The notes beneath the pieces are model-generated. The model was not told where the DNA came from. It did not search any database and saw nothing but the letters and a program-made list of their open reading frames with translations. The translations under genes were made by a program, and so were the position numbers. Shown one piece after another: positions 46,772 through 56,518 of a DNA stretch of 64,000 nucleotides. Source of the DNA: Jaenimonas drosophilae (lineage: Eukaryota; Euglenozoa; Kinetoplastea; Trypanosomatida; Trypanosomatidae). Location of the stretch: positions 62,001 through 126,000 of the forward strand of contig JASAON010001658.1 of the NCBI GenBank assembly GCA_030849065.1, given 5' to 3'. The first letter of the stretch is position 1, and every line of letters starts with the position of its first letter.

Positions 46772-49700
46772 TCAGCTTTGCGTCGCTGCACACGGCTCCT
46801 GCGTCACCTGCACCACATCTCCGGTGATGGTGGCAAACAGGAAGGCGTTGCCGGAGCCGTCGGAGTCGCAGACCTCGTGGTAGGTGATGCGATGCTTGAG
46901 CAGCGCATTCCCACCCATCACCCCCACCAGTGCCTGTACCTGGCAGTGAATCTCAAATTCTGTGCGCATGAAGAAGACCCCGAGCTCCTCCGCCGTCGTC
47001 ACGTTGTAGCTCTCCCGAATGAAGTGCTGTGACAGCCTGCCAAGGTAGCGCACCACAGCATAGCCGGAGAGGTAGTCGAGTGGGGTCAGGAGCACCGTAG
47101 GGATGATCTCCTCCAGTGCGTTGAGGGAGCAGGGAAGACGCTCCAGCGGGTGGTGCAGGTGACCATCTTTGCCACCCGCAGCGCCAAAGGTGGCATCGCG
47201 TGCGGCGTTGAGGTTGGCGGAGGCGGTCTTCGTGAAGGGCTCGCTGACCTTGTCGAGGATGTTGCGCACCGAGGAGGAGGCTGAGTTCACGATGGAGCGC
47301 CACTGCCGCCCAAAGGCAGTGGTGCGCTTGGGGTGACGATAGTAGGTGTGCTCCCCACCACCACTGTTGTTATCGGTATTGATGGGGATGGTGGGGGCTG
47401 TGACGGTTGATGGCCGTTGCGTGCTGGACAAGGTGGTACCACCCCCGGCAGAGGCTGGAGCATCGTAGCCAGTAAGTGGAGCAACCCCGTAGTCCATCAC
47501 AAAAGGAAGGGTGAAGGGGGCATTGCAGGTGGTAAAGAGACGTCGTTGGCACGTGTAGAGGAGGTTGTGGCGTATGTGGTTGGTGCCACCTGTCTTGGCA
47601 GTTGTGCCATCGGCAGCAGCACTGCTGCTCTCATCACCAGCGTGGTCAAAGCTCATGTAGGCACCCCCCGCCGATGAGCCGCACGCCGATGACCACGTCG
47701 TGGTTGTGGCATCTCCGGCATTGTCCTCGCCGACGGAGACGGCGCTGACGTGGGGACTCATGGTGGCTCGTCCCCCGCCACTCTGAGAGAGCTTGAGGAG
47801 GAGTTGCATCATCCACTGCTGCACCTCGAAGTCTTGCAACGCCATGGAGGATAGTGGGTGGGGAATCATGAGGCCGTTCATCACATTGCCATGCACCATG
47901 TTGCGCACACACTCGCGAAAGGCGGCGTCTTGATATCGGATATTCACCAGGCGGCCATTCACCCCGCCGACCATCAAGCAACCGGAGAGACGGAGCTGGA
48001 GGTCCTTGGAGTTGGGCTCGAAGAAGGCATCCACGCGGAAGTCCACCACACGCAAGCGCTCCGGCGAAGGGTGACGCATGGCGATGCGGCACACAGTCTG
48101 TACGAAGGCTCGCTTGGCATCGGCGAGACAGTCATTCATAGCGGTACATGAGATGCGGTTCTGCCCTTGCGCACCACTCGAGCTGCGATCCGGCAGGAAG
48201 CTGAAGCGTCTGTTGAGAATGACACGTTCCTGATAATCGAATACGTTGGCACTTTCTGGAATGTAGGGGATGGTTACCATCATGGAATCCTCGAACTTGG
48301 TGTCGATCATGCCGAGCATCATCTCCGCCTCATCCACATCGTCGATCTTAATGACGAAGTCGGCGGCATGAAGGCCGCCATGACTTCCTTCGGCGGTCGG
48401 CCTACCCAAACCATCCACGTCACTGCCTTCGGAGTCGGTGGAGAGCCAGGACGCACTCGACCCACTGTGGGAGGAGGACCGACTGCCTGAGTCGCTCCCC
48501 GTGGAGTGTCGGGAGGAGCGCCGACTCACCCCAGCCCCGGAGCTGGAAGAGGAGCTTCGGCTGCTCCCGCTCTGGTCCGCACTCTTACGGTTGTTGCCAC
48601 GTCCACGTCTGGCCCGTCGGTGTTTCGCAATGAGGTCCTTGAGACGCACCACCGACTCTTGGTTGGCAATGCCTGGGTTCACCACCTGCACATCGGGCAG
48701 GGGACGAAGTGGGATGCCGGTGAGTCGGCAGCCCGTGCCGGTAAGTGTGCCAATGATGGCATCGGGCCCCAAAATGATGGAAACCCGCATGCCAAAGCAG
48801 GCGTTGAGCTTGTGAAGACGAAGCTTGAAGAGAAGTTGCTGGTGAAGGGAGAACTCAAGGAAGGGGAGGGCTTGGGACACCACCTTGGCCAACTCAACGC
48901 CCTTCACGTCCTTCTTCTCTCGTGTCACCGTCACTTGCAGCAGCCGGCAGGGGCCCTCGCAGCTGAGGTCCACGGGGAGTGCGCAGGAGGCCAGAAGGAC
49001 CTCTGGCACGGGCTTGACGTGGCAAATGTTGCACATGCTGTGGTGAACGAGCTCGGAGAGATCGTTCATGGGTCGTGAACGATGGTTAGGGTGGTAGAGG
49101 TGCACCATGGCACAGCTTCGCTTCTGCTCCTGACTCTCCATAGCTTTTCGGAAGAGGTACTCAGGCCCAGCACGCCATGGCACCAGGGCACGGTCCAACA
49201 TCACTGCCGTTCCGTAGAGCGACAACATCACCACATCTTCCAGGTACTGCGTCTCTTCTTCATAGCCCAGAATGGCATTGCAGTGAAAGGCACGGGCATT
49301 GGCCCGAAGCTCCTCACGCAGCTCCATCCACCATGCGTCGCGTTCCTGTGAGATGACCTGCCTCGACTTCACGCGGGACACGATCTTGACGGAGCGCGCG
49401 CAGAGGTGCCCGCCAATGTGCTGAATGCAGCCCGATGGGAGGTCCTTCACGGTGAGAAGGAGGACCATGGTCCGACTTCCTGTTGTCAGGGTGGTGGCCG
49501 AGGGCTGCGCCACGGGGAGGGAGTTGGAAGCGTCGATGTTCATGGGCGGGGTGGTTTTGGCTGGCCCAGGCCGCAGCTTTGGCGTCGTGCCCGCACTGGC
49601 GGAGGTGGGCACGGTCGCTGCCTCTGCCGCCGCCATCATGATGGACGAGGTGGCATCAACGGATGCCGCTTGAATCGAGTTGTTTAGTCTGGCAGAATCA

Positions 49701-50800
49701 TCCCAATTGGCATACTCAGGTGACCCGCTGGGGCTCGGGGTGGAGCACCGCGTGGACTTGGCCGGTGCGGCGTCTAAGTTGACCCACGTGCTGAAGGAGG
49801 CCGCCCCAGTTGCGGCCGTCACCAATGGCCGTGGGTCGTAGAGCTCGTGCTTCTCCACATGCTTCACAGCAGAGATGACGCATGGGGTACCATATGCACG
49901 TACAATGATACCGTTGGGTTCCATGTCAAATGCCTCCACGTAGCCCAGGACAGCATTGCACTTCAGCTCCACCACCTTGCGGCTCAGCTGCCGACGTACC
50001 TTGCCACTCAGCTTGAAGAGCTGAATCACACGTGCTTCGTTGGTGGCGCGGAAACTGCGGAGGTTTGTCAGGCGTGAGTGCTCCGGATCGGCCTTGACGA
50101 GGAGCTCCTCCACCATCGTCCGCGCCGACTCCACGCGGAAGACGGATGGGTCGAGACGTGAGGCACTAAAAATGAAGACGCCCTCCTCCTCAGCCGCCAG
50201 GGTAGGGTGCTGAACCCCCATAGCGGCGATGGGGTCCATGTTTTGCTCCAGCCGCAACACAACATGTGTGGTTGGGAAGTAGGTCATCCCGGTAGACGCC
50301 GACCCCCCACTCGGAGCCTCCGCGCTCGGCCCGGGTGACTCAATGGATGGAGAGAGGAACAGTCGGTAGGTGTATCGCTTCGGCAGGCAAGGCACAAAAG
50401 GGTTGGTGGCGGCGTGGAACTTGATGCGAATGGTCAGACGAATCTCTCCACGTATGCCAGATATGGTGTCGTACAAGGGGAACCACCCAGAAATGAGTGG
50501 GTTCTCTTGGTACATGATGCTGTTGCAGTCAATGAGGACGAGCCCCACAATGTCGTCGCGGCTGATGATGTCGTGGTCAAAGACACGCACCTCGAGCGGG
50601 TCCTCCTGGAGCACAAAGAGGTCGGGGATGTCAAAGCGGAAGTCTTCATTCCATTCAGGGTGGCGTGTACGTCGAACAATGGTCGTATAGTGATCTCGAT
50701 CATCAAGACGAATAGAAACGTAGGGGTCGGCCAGGCCGGTGGCCCGGTCCATGATGGGTAGGTCGCGAGCTGCATGTGCAGTCACCTTTAATGTGGCCAT
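46772..50800 (-). CDS. C2CD5 (CDP138)-like C2-domain protein
   Basis: Human C2CD5 binds Ca2+ and phospholipid and promotes insulin-driven GLUT4 vesicle fusion. The first ~125 residues of this 1342-residue protein are a C2 domain: LKVTAHAARDLPIMDRATG, DPYV, an HPEWNEDFRF strand and FDHD, with Asp residues in the Ca2+ loops kept. ISGWFPLYDTISGIRGEIRL follows, which matches C2CD5 closely. Later blocks also match C2CD5: ADPEHSR, SNEAR-type sequence, and CNAVLGYVEAFDMEPNGIIVRAYGT. A Ser-rich region lies near 720-790. A Gly-Asn-Ala-rich strand motif near the end resembles the C-terminal C2CD5 domain. ATG 50800 gives M-A-T-L-K at the C2 domain start. Confidence 0.9.
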   Translation of the reverse strand: MATLKVTAHAARDLPIMDRATGLADPYVSIRLDDRDHYTTIVRRTRHPEWNEDFRFDIPDLFVLQEDPLEVRVFDHDIISRDDIVGLVLIDCNSIMYQENPLISGWFPLYDTISGIRGEIRLTIRIKFHAATNPFVPCLPKRYTYRLFLSPSIESPGPSAEAPSGGSASTGMTYFPTTHVVLRLEQNMDPIAAMGVQHPTLAAEEEGVFIFSASRLDPSVFRVESARTMVEELLVKADPEHSRLTNLRSFRATNEARVIQLFKLSGKVRRQLSRKVVELKCNAVLGYVEAFDMEPNGIIVRAYGTPCVISAVKHVEKHELYDPRPLVTAATGAASFSTWVNLDAAPAKSTRCSTPSPSGSPEYANWDDSARLNNSIQAASVDATSSIMMAAAEAATVPTSASAGTTPKLRPGPAKTTPPMNIDASNSLPVAQPSATTLTTGSRTMVLLLTVKDLPSGCIQHIGGHLCARSVKIVSRVKSRQVISQERDAWWMELREELRANARAFHCNAILGYEEETQYLEDVVMLSLYGTAVMLDRALVPWRAGPEYLFRKAMESQEQKRSCAMVHLYHPNHRSRPMNDLSELVHHSMCNICHVKPVPEVLLASCALPVDLSCEGPCRLLQVTVTREKKDVKGVELAKVVSQALPFLEFSLHQQLLFKLRLHKLNACFGMRVSIILGPDAIIGTLTGTGCRLTGIPLRPLPDVQVVNPGIANQESVVRLKDLIAKHRRARRGRGNNRKSADQSGSSRSSSSSSGAGVSRRSSRHSTGSDSGSRSSSHSGSSASWLSTDSEGSDVDGLGRPTAEGSHGGLHAADFVIKIDDVDEAEMMLGMIDTKFEDSMMVTIPYIPESANVFDYQERVILNRRFSFLPDRSSSGAQGQNRISCTAMNDCLADAKRAFVQTVCRIAMRHPSPERLRVVDFRVDAFFEPNSKDLQLRLSGCLMVGGVNGRLVNIRYQDAAFRECVRNMVHGNVMNGLMIPHPLSSMALQDFEVQQWMMQLLLKLSQSGGGRATMSPHVSAVSVGEDNAGDATTTTWSSACGSSAGGAYMSFDHAGDESSSAAADGTTAKTGGTNHIRHNLLYTCQRRLFTTCNAPFTLPFVMDYGVAPLTGYDAPASAGGGTTLSSTQRPSTVTAPTIPINTDNNSGGGEHTYYRHPKRTTAFGRQWRSIVNSASSSVRNILDKVSEPFTKTASANLNAARDATFGAAGGKDGHLHHPLERLPCSLNALEEIIPTVLLTPLDYLSGYAVVRYLGRLSQHFIRESYNVTTAEELGVFFMRTEFEIHCQVQALVGVMGGNALLKHRITYHEVCDSDGSGNAFLFATITGDVVQVTQEPCAATQS

Positions 50801-51066
50801 GGCGGATTGGAAGGTGAAGGTAAAAACAGCACCGTCCAATGCGGCTGACAAGCCACACAAGTGACGACTTCCCTAGCTTGTATAAATGAAGAATAGCAAC
50901 CAATAAAAAATGAATGAAGTAAAGAATGAAGATGAGTACTCTTGTGTCGTGTGCATTACCATGGAGGTGAAGAGGGGCTCTTGGGCACTTGGCCGCATGT
51001 GTGCGTACGCGTGTCTGTGTGGATGTGCAGGTGCTCTGCTCTCGGTCATTTGAGGGTCGTACATCA

Positions 51067-52455
51067 CTATCCTCCAGCGGGTGGCACAGGCACCAACCAC
51101 CGTTTCCAGAGCGAGCGCATTTCGGCCATGAAGCAGAGGTTTGGCTGTACCAGCGGCCGTACACGCTGAACAGCGGACACGAGGGTCATGAAGGTGGGGG
51201 CAGATTCATCACCCTCATCACGAGGTGCTGCGTGCAGAATCAGTGGCTGCAGACGCCACATGAAGTAGAGCAGCACAGCACTGGCACTTCGACTGATTCC
51301 TTGCTGACAGTGCAGCAACACCGACGGCGGGCGTAGCTCATCAGTGGAGTGCTTCCTCAACAAGGCCACCACCTCATCCTGTGATGGACCTCGAGCAAAG
51401 GGCATGTCGCGACACGCACAAGGCGACGGCATTGGTAGTGCGCGCCGCTCCTCGAGGCATCGCACAGCAAAGAGGCGCAGCGCGGCCTGAAGTCGGTCTC
51501 GCTCTTCACTTGCTTCACTGGGCAACATGCTGAGTGCGTGGATGCCACGAAGGACCAAGGTACTGTCAAGTAGAATGGAGTATTCTGAATCAACGCAGTG
51601 GTGGATCACGGCGTTGGTGAGGGCGTAGAAACTGTCCAGACGTGTGCTGGCGGTGTCCGTCACCCCAACCACGAGGCGGTAGATGGGGATGCGGAGGACA
51701 CTGGGCTCCCACGCCGCTATATCCCCGAGCAGCTCCACAGCATCTTCCAAAAACTGCAACTCCCGGTCCCACACCCGCGACACGTGTTGTTGCCAGAGTA
51801 GCTGCATCATCTGCACTTGATCTTGAGTCGATGGGTCTGATATCTGCGCAACATCATCATCATCATCATCTTCAATAATATTCGGTGCAGACATTGGCGC
51901 CAGTGGAGCTGCGACCGTAGTAAAGGGGAAGAGCTGTGCTGAATCTACTATCTCGGCAATCATGCGAATAGCACGAGTGCCGGTCCTACTCTCATCAAAA
52001 AGTACAACGCCAACATCTGTGTGTTTGTCCTCTTCCGGGGAGGAGTCGGTTAGGATCGTAACAATGCATCGAGCCCACCGAGGATTGTGTGGAGCAGCGT
52101 CCTTCGCATCATCAGGTACCCCTGGTTGATTTCCATGCAGCAAAATGCGCTCCGTGAAGTTTTGTGGCGAAATGGCGGACCGATTGCTCAAGAAGACGTG
52201 GCCAGCGGAGGTGACGGAGCCAATGGATTCCGGTCGCAGAGCATCGTGCTCGCTGCCGGCAGCCAATCGGTATCTGATAACCTCAGGTACATGGTCGAGG
52301 AGGAGAGGTTCTTCAGGTGCGTTGTCCTTGGGCGTAGATTCATTGACCAAGGTGGGCACAAAGTCCTGAAGAACGGCGATGCTCATGTCATTCACCGCCG
52401 CAAGATCCCGATTCCTGGCAAGGATCCTTGCCAAACGAGTCAAGGTAGATGACAT
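51067..52455 (-). CDS. Dual-specificity phosphatase-like protein
   Basis: Cysteine-based phosphatases of this class dephosphorylate Tyr and Ser/Thr. The signature is H-C383-QQGIS-R389-SA, the C-x5-R catalytic loop with a following helix, in VLLHCQQGISRSASAV. A helix pairing R-P-L-V-Q-P-N with F is the usual DSP C-terminal element. The preceding ~380 residues of this 462-residue protein are not a recognised domain: acidic/Asp runs at ~195-205 and a Leu/Val-rich helical region. The general-acid Asp is not clear from inspection. The start ATG at 52455 follows an acceptor-like AACAG about 35 bases upstream. It lies downstream of a MAPK-like kinase in the same run; any functional link is only suggestive. 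Confidence 0.85.
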   Translation of the reverse strand: MSSTLTRLARILARNRDLAAVNDMSIAVLQDFVPTLVNESTPKDNAPEEPLLLDHVPEVIRYRLAAGSEHDALRPESIGSVTSAGHVFLSNRSAISPQNFTERILLHGNQPGVPDDAKDAAPHNPRWARCIVTILTDSSPEEDKHTDVGVVLFDESRTGTRAIRMIAEIVDSAQLFPFTTVAAPLAPMSAPNIIEDDDDDDVAQISDPSTQDQVQMMQLLWQQHVSRVWDRELQFLEDAVELLGDIAAWEPSVLRIPIYRLVVGVTDTASTRLDSFYALTNAVIHHCVDSEYSILLDSTLVLRGIHALSMLPSEASEERDRLQAALRLFAVRCLEERRALPMPSPCACRDMPFARGPSQDEVVALLRKHSTDELRPPSVLLHCQQGISRSASAVLLYFMWRLQPLILHAAPRDEGDESAPTFMTLVSAVQRVRPLVQPNLCFMAEMRSLWKRWLVPVPPAGG

Positions 52456-52907
52456 CTCTCCACACTCAACAAGAAAGGAAGCCTGTTAGAAGCAAGAAGA
52501 GTGAAGAAGAGATAAAGACAGCATTGAGTGAGCGGTCGCAGGCAGAGAAAACAACAAGCCATGGGCAGAGGAGGACGAAGCACAACTCCCGCCGACTCAT
52601 CCCAGGCCCTAAGGCGCACACTGCATCACCGAAATAGATTCTGAAGCGTCTCCCTCACGTATGAGTTCTGAAAACTGCGCCAACGCACTGGCGCTGCCGC
52701 CAAGTTGGTCGGCGCATTTGTGCCCACCTGGAGGAGGACTGAGAGGAGGAGAAGAAAGGCTGCGCCGCTCTTCCAACCAGAGGAATCCAGAAACTACTGC
52801 GCCACGCTCTCCCGCATGGAATGCAAACACACATCAACATGCGAGACAACTGCGCTGCATGCGTAGAGCATCAATCCGCAAGCACCCCCCCTCTTCCATG
52901 ACATCCA
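52456..52907 (-). other. Spacer with an in-frame-TGA open frame
   Basis: On the minus strand an ATG at 52911 (overlapping the kinase stop) opens a frame to TAG at 52609, interrupted once by TGA at 52834-52836. The part after the TGA has protein-like composition but no family match. The simplest reading is kinase 3' UTR plus phosphatase 5' UTR, with an acceptor-like AACAG near 52486. Confidence 0.4.
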
Positions 52908-54419
52908 TCATGCAGACGGAGCAGCGGGCGTCTGTGCTTGGGCCCGCATCGACTCCTCATGCTTCTCCACGAGTGAGTGCCACAGCTCACCCACTTCTGG
53001 ATGGCGCTGAACAAAGAGGTCCCACAAGAACGCCCGCCCAGTCACGGCCTCGGAGATTTCCTCCGGTCGCACAGACGGGACGCGCTTGGCAGTGTCATCG
53101 GGGTCGATCACCGGACTATACTGTGCCTTGATGAAGTAGGGGCTCTCGAGTGCCGTTTGGATAGTGATGCGCTCTCGTGGGTCCCATGCCAGCATACCAG
53201 CAATTAGCTCCCGTTCATCGTCATCCACATCACCAAATGGACTCTGGAGAACCTCTTTTAACCTGCTTTGACGCTGGACCGAATCCCCACTAGCGTGAAT
53301 GATGTGCTTCATGACGGCGATGAAGGTGTCACGACTCGTGGCATCGCGGTGCTCCGCAATGGCCTCAATCGCTGAGTCACTTGGATGACCAACAACCTGG
53401 TAAATAGAGCGAAGTTGGCCGGGCCCACCCATTTGGCCCGTGGCAAAGAGGGGCCGCCCCAGCAACATTTCCGCCGCGATACACCCAATTGACCACACAT
53501 CCACACCATGAAAGCTGTGGTGGTCAATAAAGCCCGTCGGACTTGAGGCCATCAATGTCAGAGTCTCTGGTGCGGCATACCACTGAGTGCAGTTGTCTAG
53601 CACCGTCTGTGCATAGCTATCACCCGTCACCTCCACATCCCGCCCCTGTCCAAAGTCGGTGATGCAGGTGTTGTACATGCAATCCAGCATGATGTTTTCG
53701 GGTTTGAGGTCTCGATGCATCACCGGGCAGAGATGCAGGTAGCCCACTCCGCACAGAATCTGGTAAAGTATGAACTTTCTGTAATCCTGCGAGAGTGGGT
53801 GAAGCGCCACTCCTGTTGTGGGGCATGGCAATGGCGCCTCGTTGGTATCATCTGGTGTGCCAGTGCCGTTCTTGTAGATGTAGCTTGAATCGAGCACCTC
53901 TCGCAAGGTGTAGTCCATCTTCTTCATCACCACATAGACGCTGTCAAAGGTGGACTGCAGGGCTCGAATGGACTCGTAGGTCATCATCTCCACCCCACCG
54001 AGCGGTATAAAAAAATCAGTGGCCGACATCACATTATCGTGGCGAAAGGCCATCATGAGCTGAATCTCCCGGGTAGCACACAGCCACATACGCGGCTGGT
54101 TGTTTTCAAACAGCTGCCGTAGTTTCTTCACAGCAACTAGAGTCTTGGTATTATACATCTCTTCCTTCTCTTCCGCACTCAGGCTGGGATCGTGGTAGTC
54201 CTCTGGCGGTTCCACACGGAACTTCTCCACTAGGTCGTTATCGCGGGCGGAGCAGACATAGCCGTAAGTGCCCTGGCCAATAGGGGCCACGGCCTCATAC
54301 TGACACAGAAGCTCAAACACCTCATTGATCTCTTCGCCTTCGCTGCCAAACTGTAGCAGACACCGCTTACTGGCGAGGGGATGCCGCAGAATGGTGGCCA
54401 AAGCCGAAGGTTGGGCCAT
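52908..54419 (-). CDS. MAPK-like (CMGC) protein kinase lacking TxY
   Basis: The kinase domain spans ~40-460 of 503 residues. Seen in order: the Gly loop GQGTYGYV, VAVKKL with the catalytic Lys, a TREIQLM helix, H235-R-D237-LKPEN, and D255-F-G in ITDFGQGRD. WYAAPE and DVWSIGC follow, then the MAPK-type insert and a GDVDDDERELIAGML region. The HRDLKPEN and WxAPE motifs mark CMGC kinases, and overall similarity is to MAPK. But the activation loop before WYAAPE has V-L-D where TxY would be, so dual phosphorylation of the normal kind is impossible; this may be an atypical, differently activated kinase. The ATG 54419 has a TTTAG acceptor about 12 bases upstream. Confidence 0.92.
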   Translation of the reverse strand: MAQPSALATILRHPLASKRCLLQFGSEGEEINEVFELLCQYEAVAPIGQGTYGYVCSARDNDLVEKFRVEPPEDYHDPSLSAEEKEEMYNTKTLVAVKKLRQLFENNQPRMWLCATREIQLMMAFRHDNVMSATDFFIPLGGVEMMTYESIRALQSTFDSVYVVMKKMDYTLREVLDSSYIYKNGTGTPDDTNEAPLPCPTTGVALHPLSQDYRKFILYQILCGVGYLHLCPVMHRDLKPENIMLDCMYNTCITDFGQGRDVEVTGDSYAQTVLDNCTQWYAAPETLTLMASSPTGFIDHHSFHGVDVWSIGCIAAEMLLGRPLFATGQMGGPGQLRSIYQVVGHPSDSAIEAIAEHRDATSRDTFIAVMKHIIHASGDSVQRQSRLKEVLQSPFGDVDDDERELIAGMLAWDPRERITIQTALESPYFIKAQYSPVIDPDDTAKRVPSVRPEEISEAVTGRAFLWDLFVQRHPEVGELWHSLVEKHEESMRAQAQTPAAPSA

Positions 54420-55003
54420 GACAAGGCGTACTAAATAAGGGTGTGAAGTGTATCAATGGGGGTTCAGAGAAAGAGCACACACCTCCTAACCAGATTAGTG
54501 TAAAGGTATTTGTGTGTCCAAACAACCAAGTACACAGGCCGCCTCAGGACGTTTTTCTTGCACTGCACGCCAGACCAACAGCTGGACGGCGCTTCTTGGT
54601 TCCTCCTTGAGGTGAAGGAGATGCGATCACCGGCACGTCGCTGACAAACCGGTCAATGTTGTCCTGCGAGTGGTGCTGCCGATGTAAATAAGGATGTAGA
54701 AAACACTGTTAGAGAAAGAGAAGGTAGGCGGCAGTCCGTGTCTGCTCGTACCACACCCAATTCTCGTCCAAACAACAATGATAGAGAGAGAAAGGGGGGG
54801 GGAAGAGGCAGTAGCATAACACAGGAGGAAGAACGCAGTTGGCTGTCCCGTAAAGACGCCAAATAAAGGGTAGCAATCAATTGGTTCAAGACTTAGGCGT
54901 TTGTGGTTATTCCCACCCAAGTTGTGGTCCATGATGAATGATGAAAAACCGTCATGATGGGGACGCAACCCACCAACATCACGGAGTGAAGAAGCGGCAT
55001 CAG
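54420..55003 (-). other. Spacer with coding-like segment lacking ATG
   Basis: The minus strand has a C/T-rich run (about 54785-54805), then a second pyrimidine tract ending AACAG (to 54706), then an open segment of 53 codons to TGA at 54544 without any ATG, with protein-like composition and a K-K-R-R motif. A third acceptor, TTTAG at about 54432, serves the kinase. I do not annotate a gene here. Confidence 0.4.
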
Positions 55004-56518
55004 TCACTCGTCATCCTCTTCATCCACAGGTATCAGGCACTCTTTGAGAACCTTAGCAGTAAAGGAGGGCACGGTGCACTGGCCCACTCCCTGCATCGCT
55101 CGCACAGCTTTTCGTAGCTCAGGCGCCACATCATCTGCCACTTCGTTCAATATCCCATTCGATGCTGTCGATGGTTGAAGCAGCGGCTGCAGCAGCATTG
55201 AGCACGCAATGCAGATGCGATACGTGGGCGAAACGCCACAACAGCTCGTCGCCATATCTACGGACTGAACGACGCTGAGGCCTTCATCCGTGTTGGGTTT
55301 GCCACACAACCTACACGCAGGTACCCTCTTCTCTGTTGTTGGGTCCTCTCCCTCCAGGCCGGTGAATCGTGGAGGTTCCCATTGCTGCATTAGTGCATGA
55401 TGCTGCACCGCTGAATGCCCCTTATTAATTTCGTTGTTGCAACGGCACCGCACACACTCCTCGATACAGTCTGGGCCCACACACAGTTTTTGTCCCAGAT
55501 TGAGGCAGTTAAAAATGCTGGACCTGTAGGAGGTTTGCATGCTGTGAATGAACGTCTCGAGGCATCGACGAATGGACCGGAGAGAGGAGCCCGTGGATAG
55601 GGCTGGGCTGTAGCTACCCACGATGCCGTGAAGGCGGTTATAGAGAAGCACCTCCTTTGGCAGCAACGTGCGCATGGGGCGGAGCACCATCACACCGTGG
55701 GCGTTGTGGCTCAACATGCCACGAAAGGCAGTGGCGTGGACCACATCATTGCTGCCCCCGCCTTCCACGATACTCTGAAGCACAGCAGTGGCTGCTACCG
55801 CTGCGTTATCCCCGACAAGTATGTGGGTCCATTCCGGATTGTGTTGGGTGTCTTTTACTTCCGTCGTGGAACTCAACCACCACTCCTGCACCATGCGTGT
55901 TGCTACTGTTGTGAAGACGCGCTGCTGCACCCGGGCGTAGAGTGCCTCTCGCTCGGTCAAGGAGCGTTTGGCGTGGTGGAGGAAGGCGGCCACGTCTGTA
56001 AGTTTATCATCGCTGAAAAAATCATGATACGAGAATTGCCGCACCTCACCCGCAGAATAGAGAGGTACACCGGCAAAATCCCAACGTTGGGGTTGCTGCT
56101 CCACGAACTTCGCGAGGAGAGCACACTGATCCTGCACTGACGTGCGTGCAGCGTGGAGGAGTTGTGTACGGCGGTCCAACCCTTCACCGACAGAGTTCCA
56201 TAGAGGGGGCATTATCAAGGCTGATTCGTCCAGAAAAAAGGGCAGCACAACATAATTCAGCTTACCTTTTCCACCGCGCAGCCTTCCCTGTGCGCGCAGC
56301 ATACCAAGTTGGTGAAGTAGCATCATCGAGCTGGGGCCACCAGACACTGCCACAACGAGTGGGACGTCTGATGGGATGTGGCATTGAGTCGTAAGATTCT
56401 CTCGCACAGTTTTGGTGCAGAACGATGTGAAGCAGTCCTCACAGTAGAGTGCCTTGGGCCCATCACGGCTTAGAATGGTTCCACTGGCTTCCTTGCATCG
56501 GAAGCAGCGAGAAGCCAT
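55004..56518 (-). CDS. Cytoplasmic tRNA 2-thiolation protein 2 (CTU2/NCS2)
   Basis: CTU2 partners CTU1 to thiolate the wobble uridine of Lys, Glu and Gln tRNAs. The N-terminus has CFRCKEASG and CEDC, like the family's Cys pairs. A PP-loop-like AVSGGPSSMMLLHQL lies at ~58-72, and N-type helices follow. Later CVRC and CRLC/CGKPN motifs appear, and the protein ends in ECLIPVDEEDDE, resembling the acidic C-terminal end of human CTU2. Length 504 fits the family. CTU2 lacks full catalytic motifs and acts as a scaffold for CTU1. ATG 56518 is the first Met. The CTU1 partner is not in this window. Confidence 0.9.
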   Translation of the reverse strand: MASRCFRCKEASGTILSRDGPKALYCEDCFTSFCTKTVRENLTTQCHIPSDVPLVVAVSGGPSSMMLLHQLGMLRAQGRLRGGKGKLNYVVLPFFLDESALIMPPLWNSVGEGLDRRTQLLHAARTSVQDQCALLAKFVEQQPQRWDFAGVPLYSAGEVRQFSYHDFFSDDKLTDVAAFLHHAKRSLTEREALYARVQQRVFTTVATRMVQEWWLSSTTEVKDTQHNPEWTHILVGDNAAVAATAVLQSIVEGGGSNDVVHATAFRGMLSHNAHGVMVLRPMRTLLPKEVLLYNRLHGIVGSYSPALSTGSSLRSIRRCLETFIHSMQTSYRSSIFNCLNLGQKLCVGPDCIEECVRCRCNNEINKGHSAVQHHALMQQWEPPRFTGLEGEDPTTEKRVPACRLCGKPNTDEGLSVVQSVDMATSCCGVSPTYRICIACSMLLQPLLQPSTASNGILNEVADDVAPELRKAVRAMQGVGQCTVPSFTAKVLKECLIPVDEEDDE

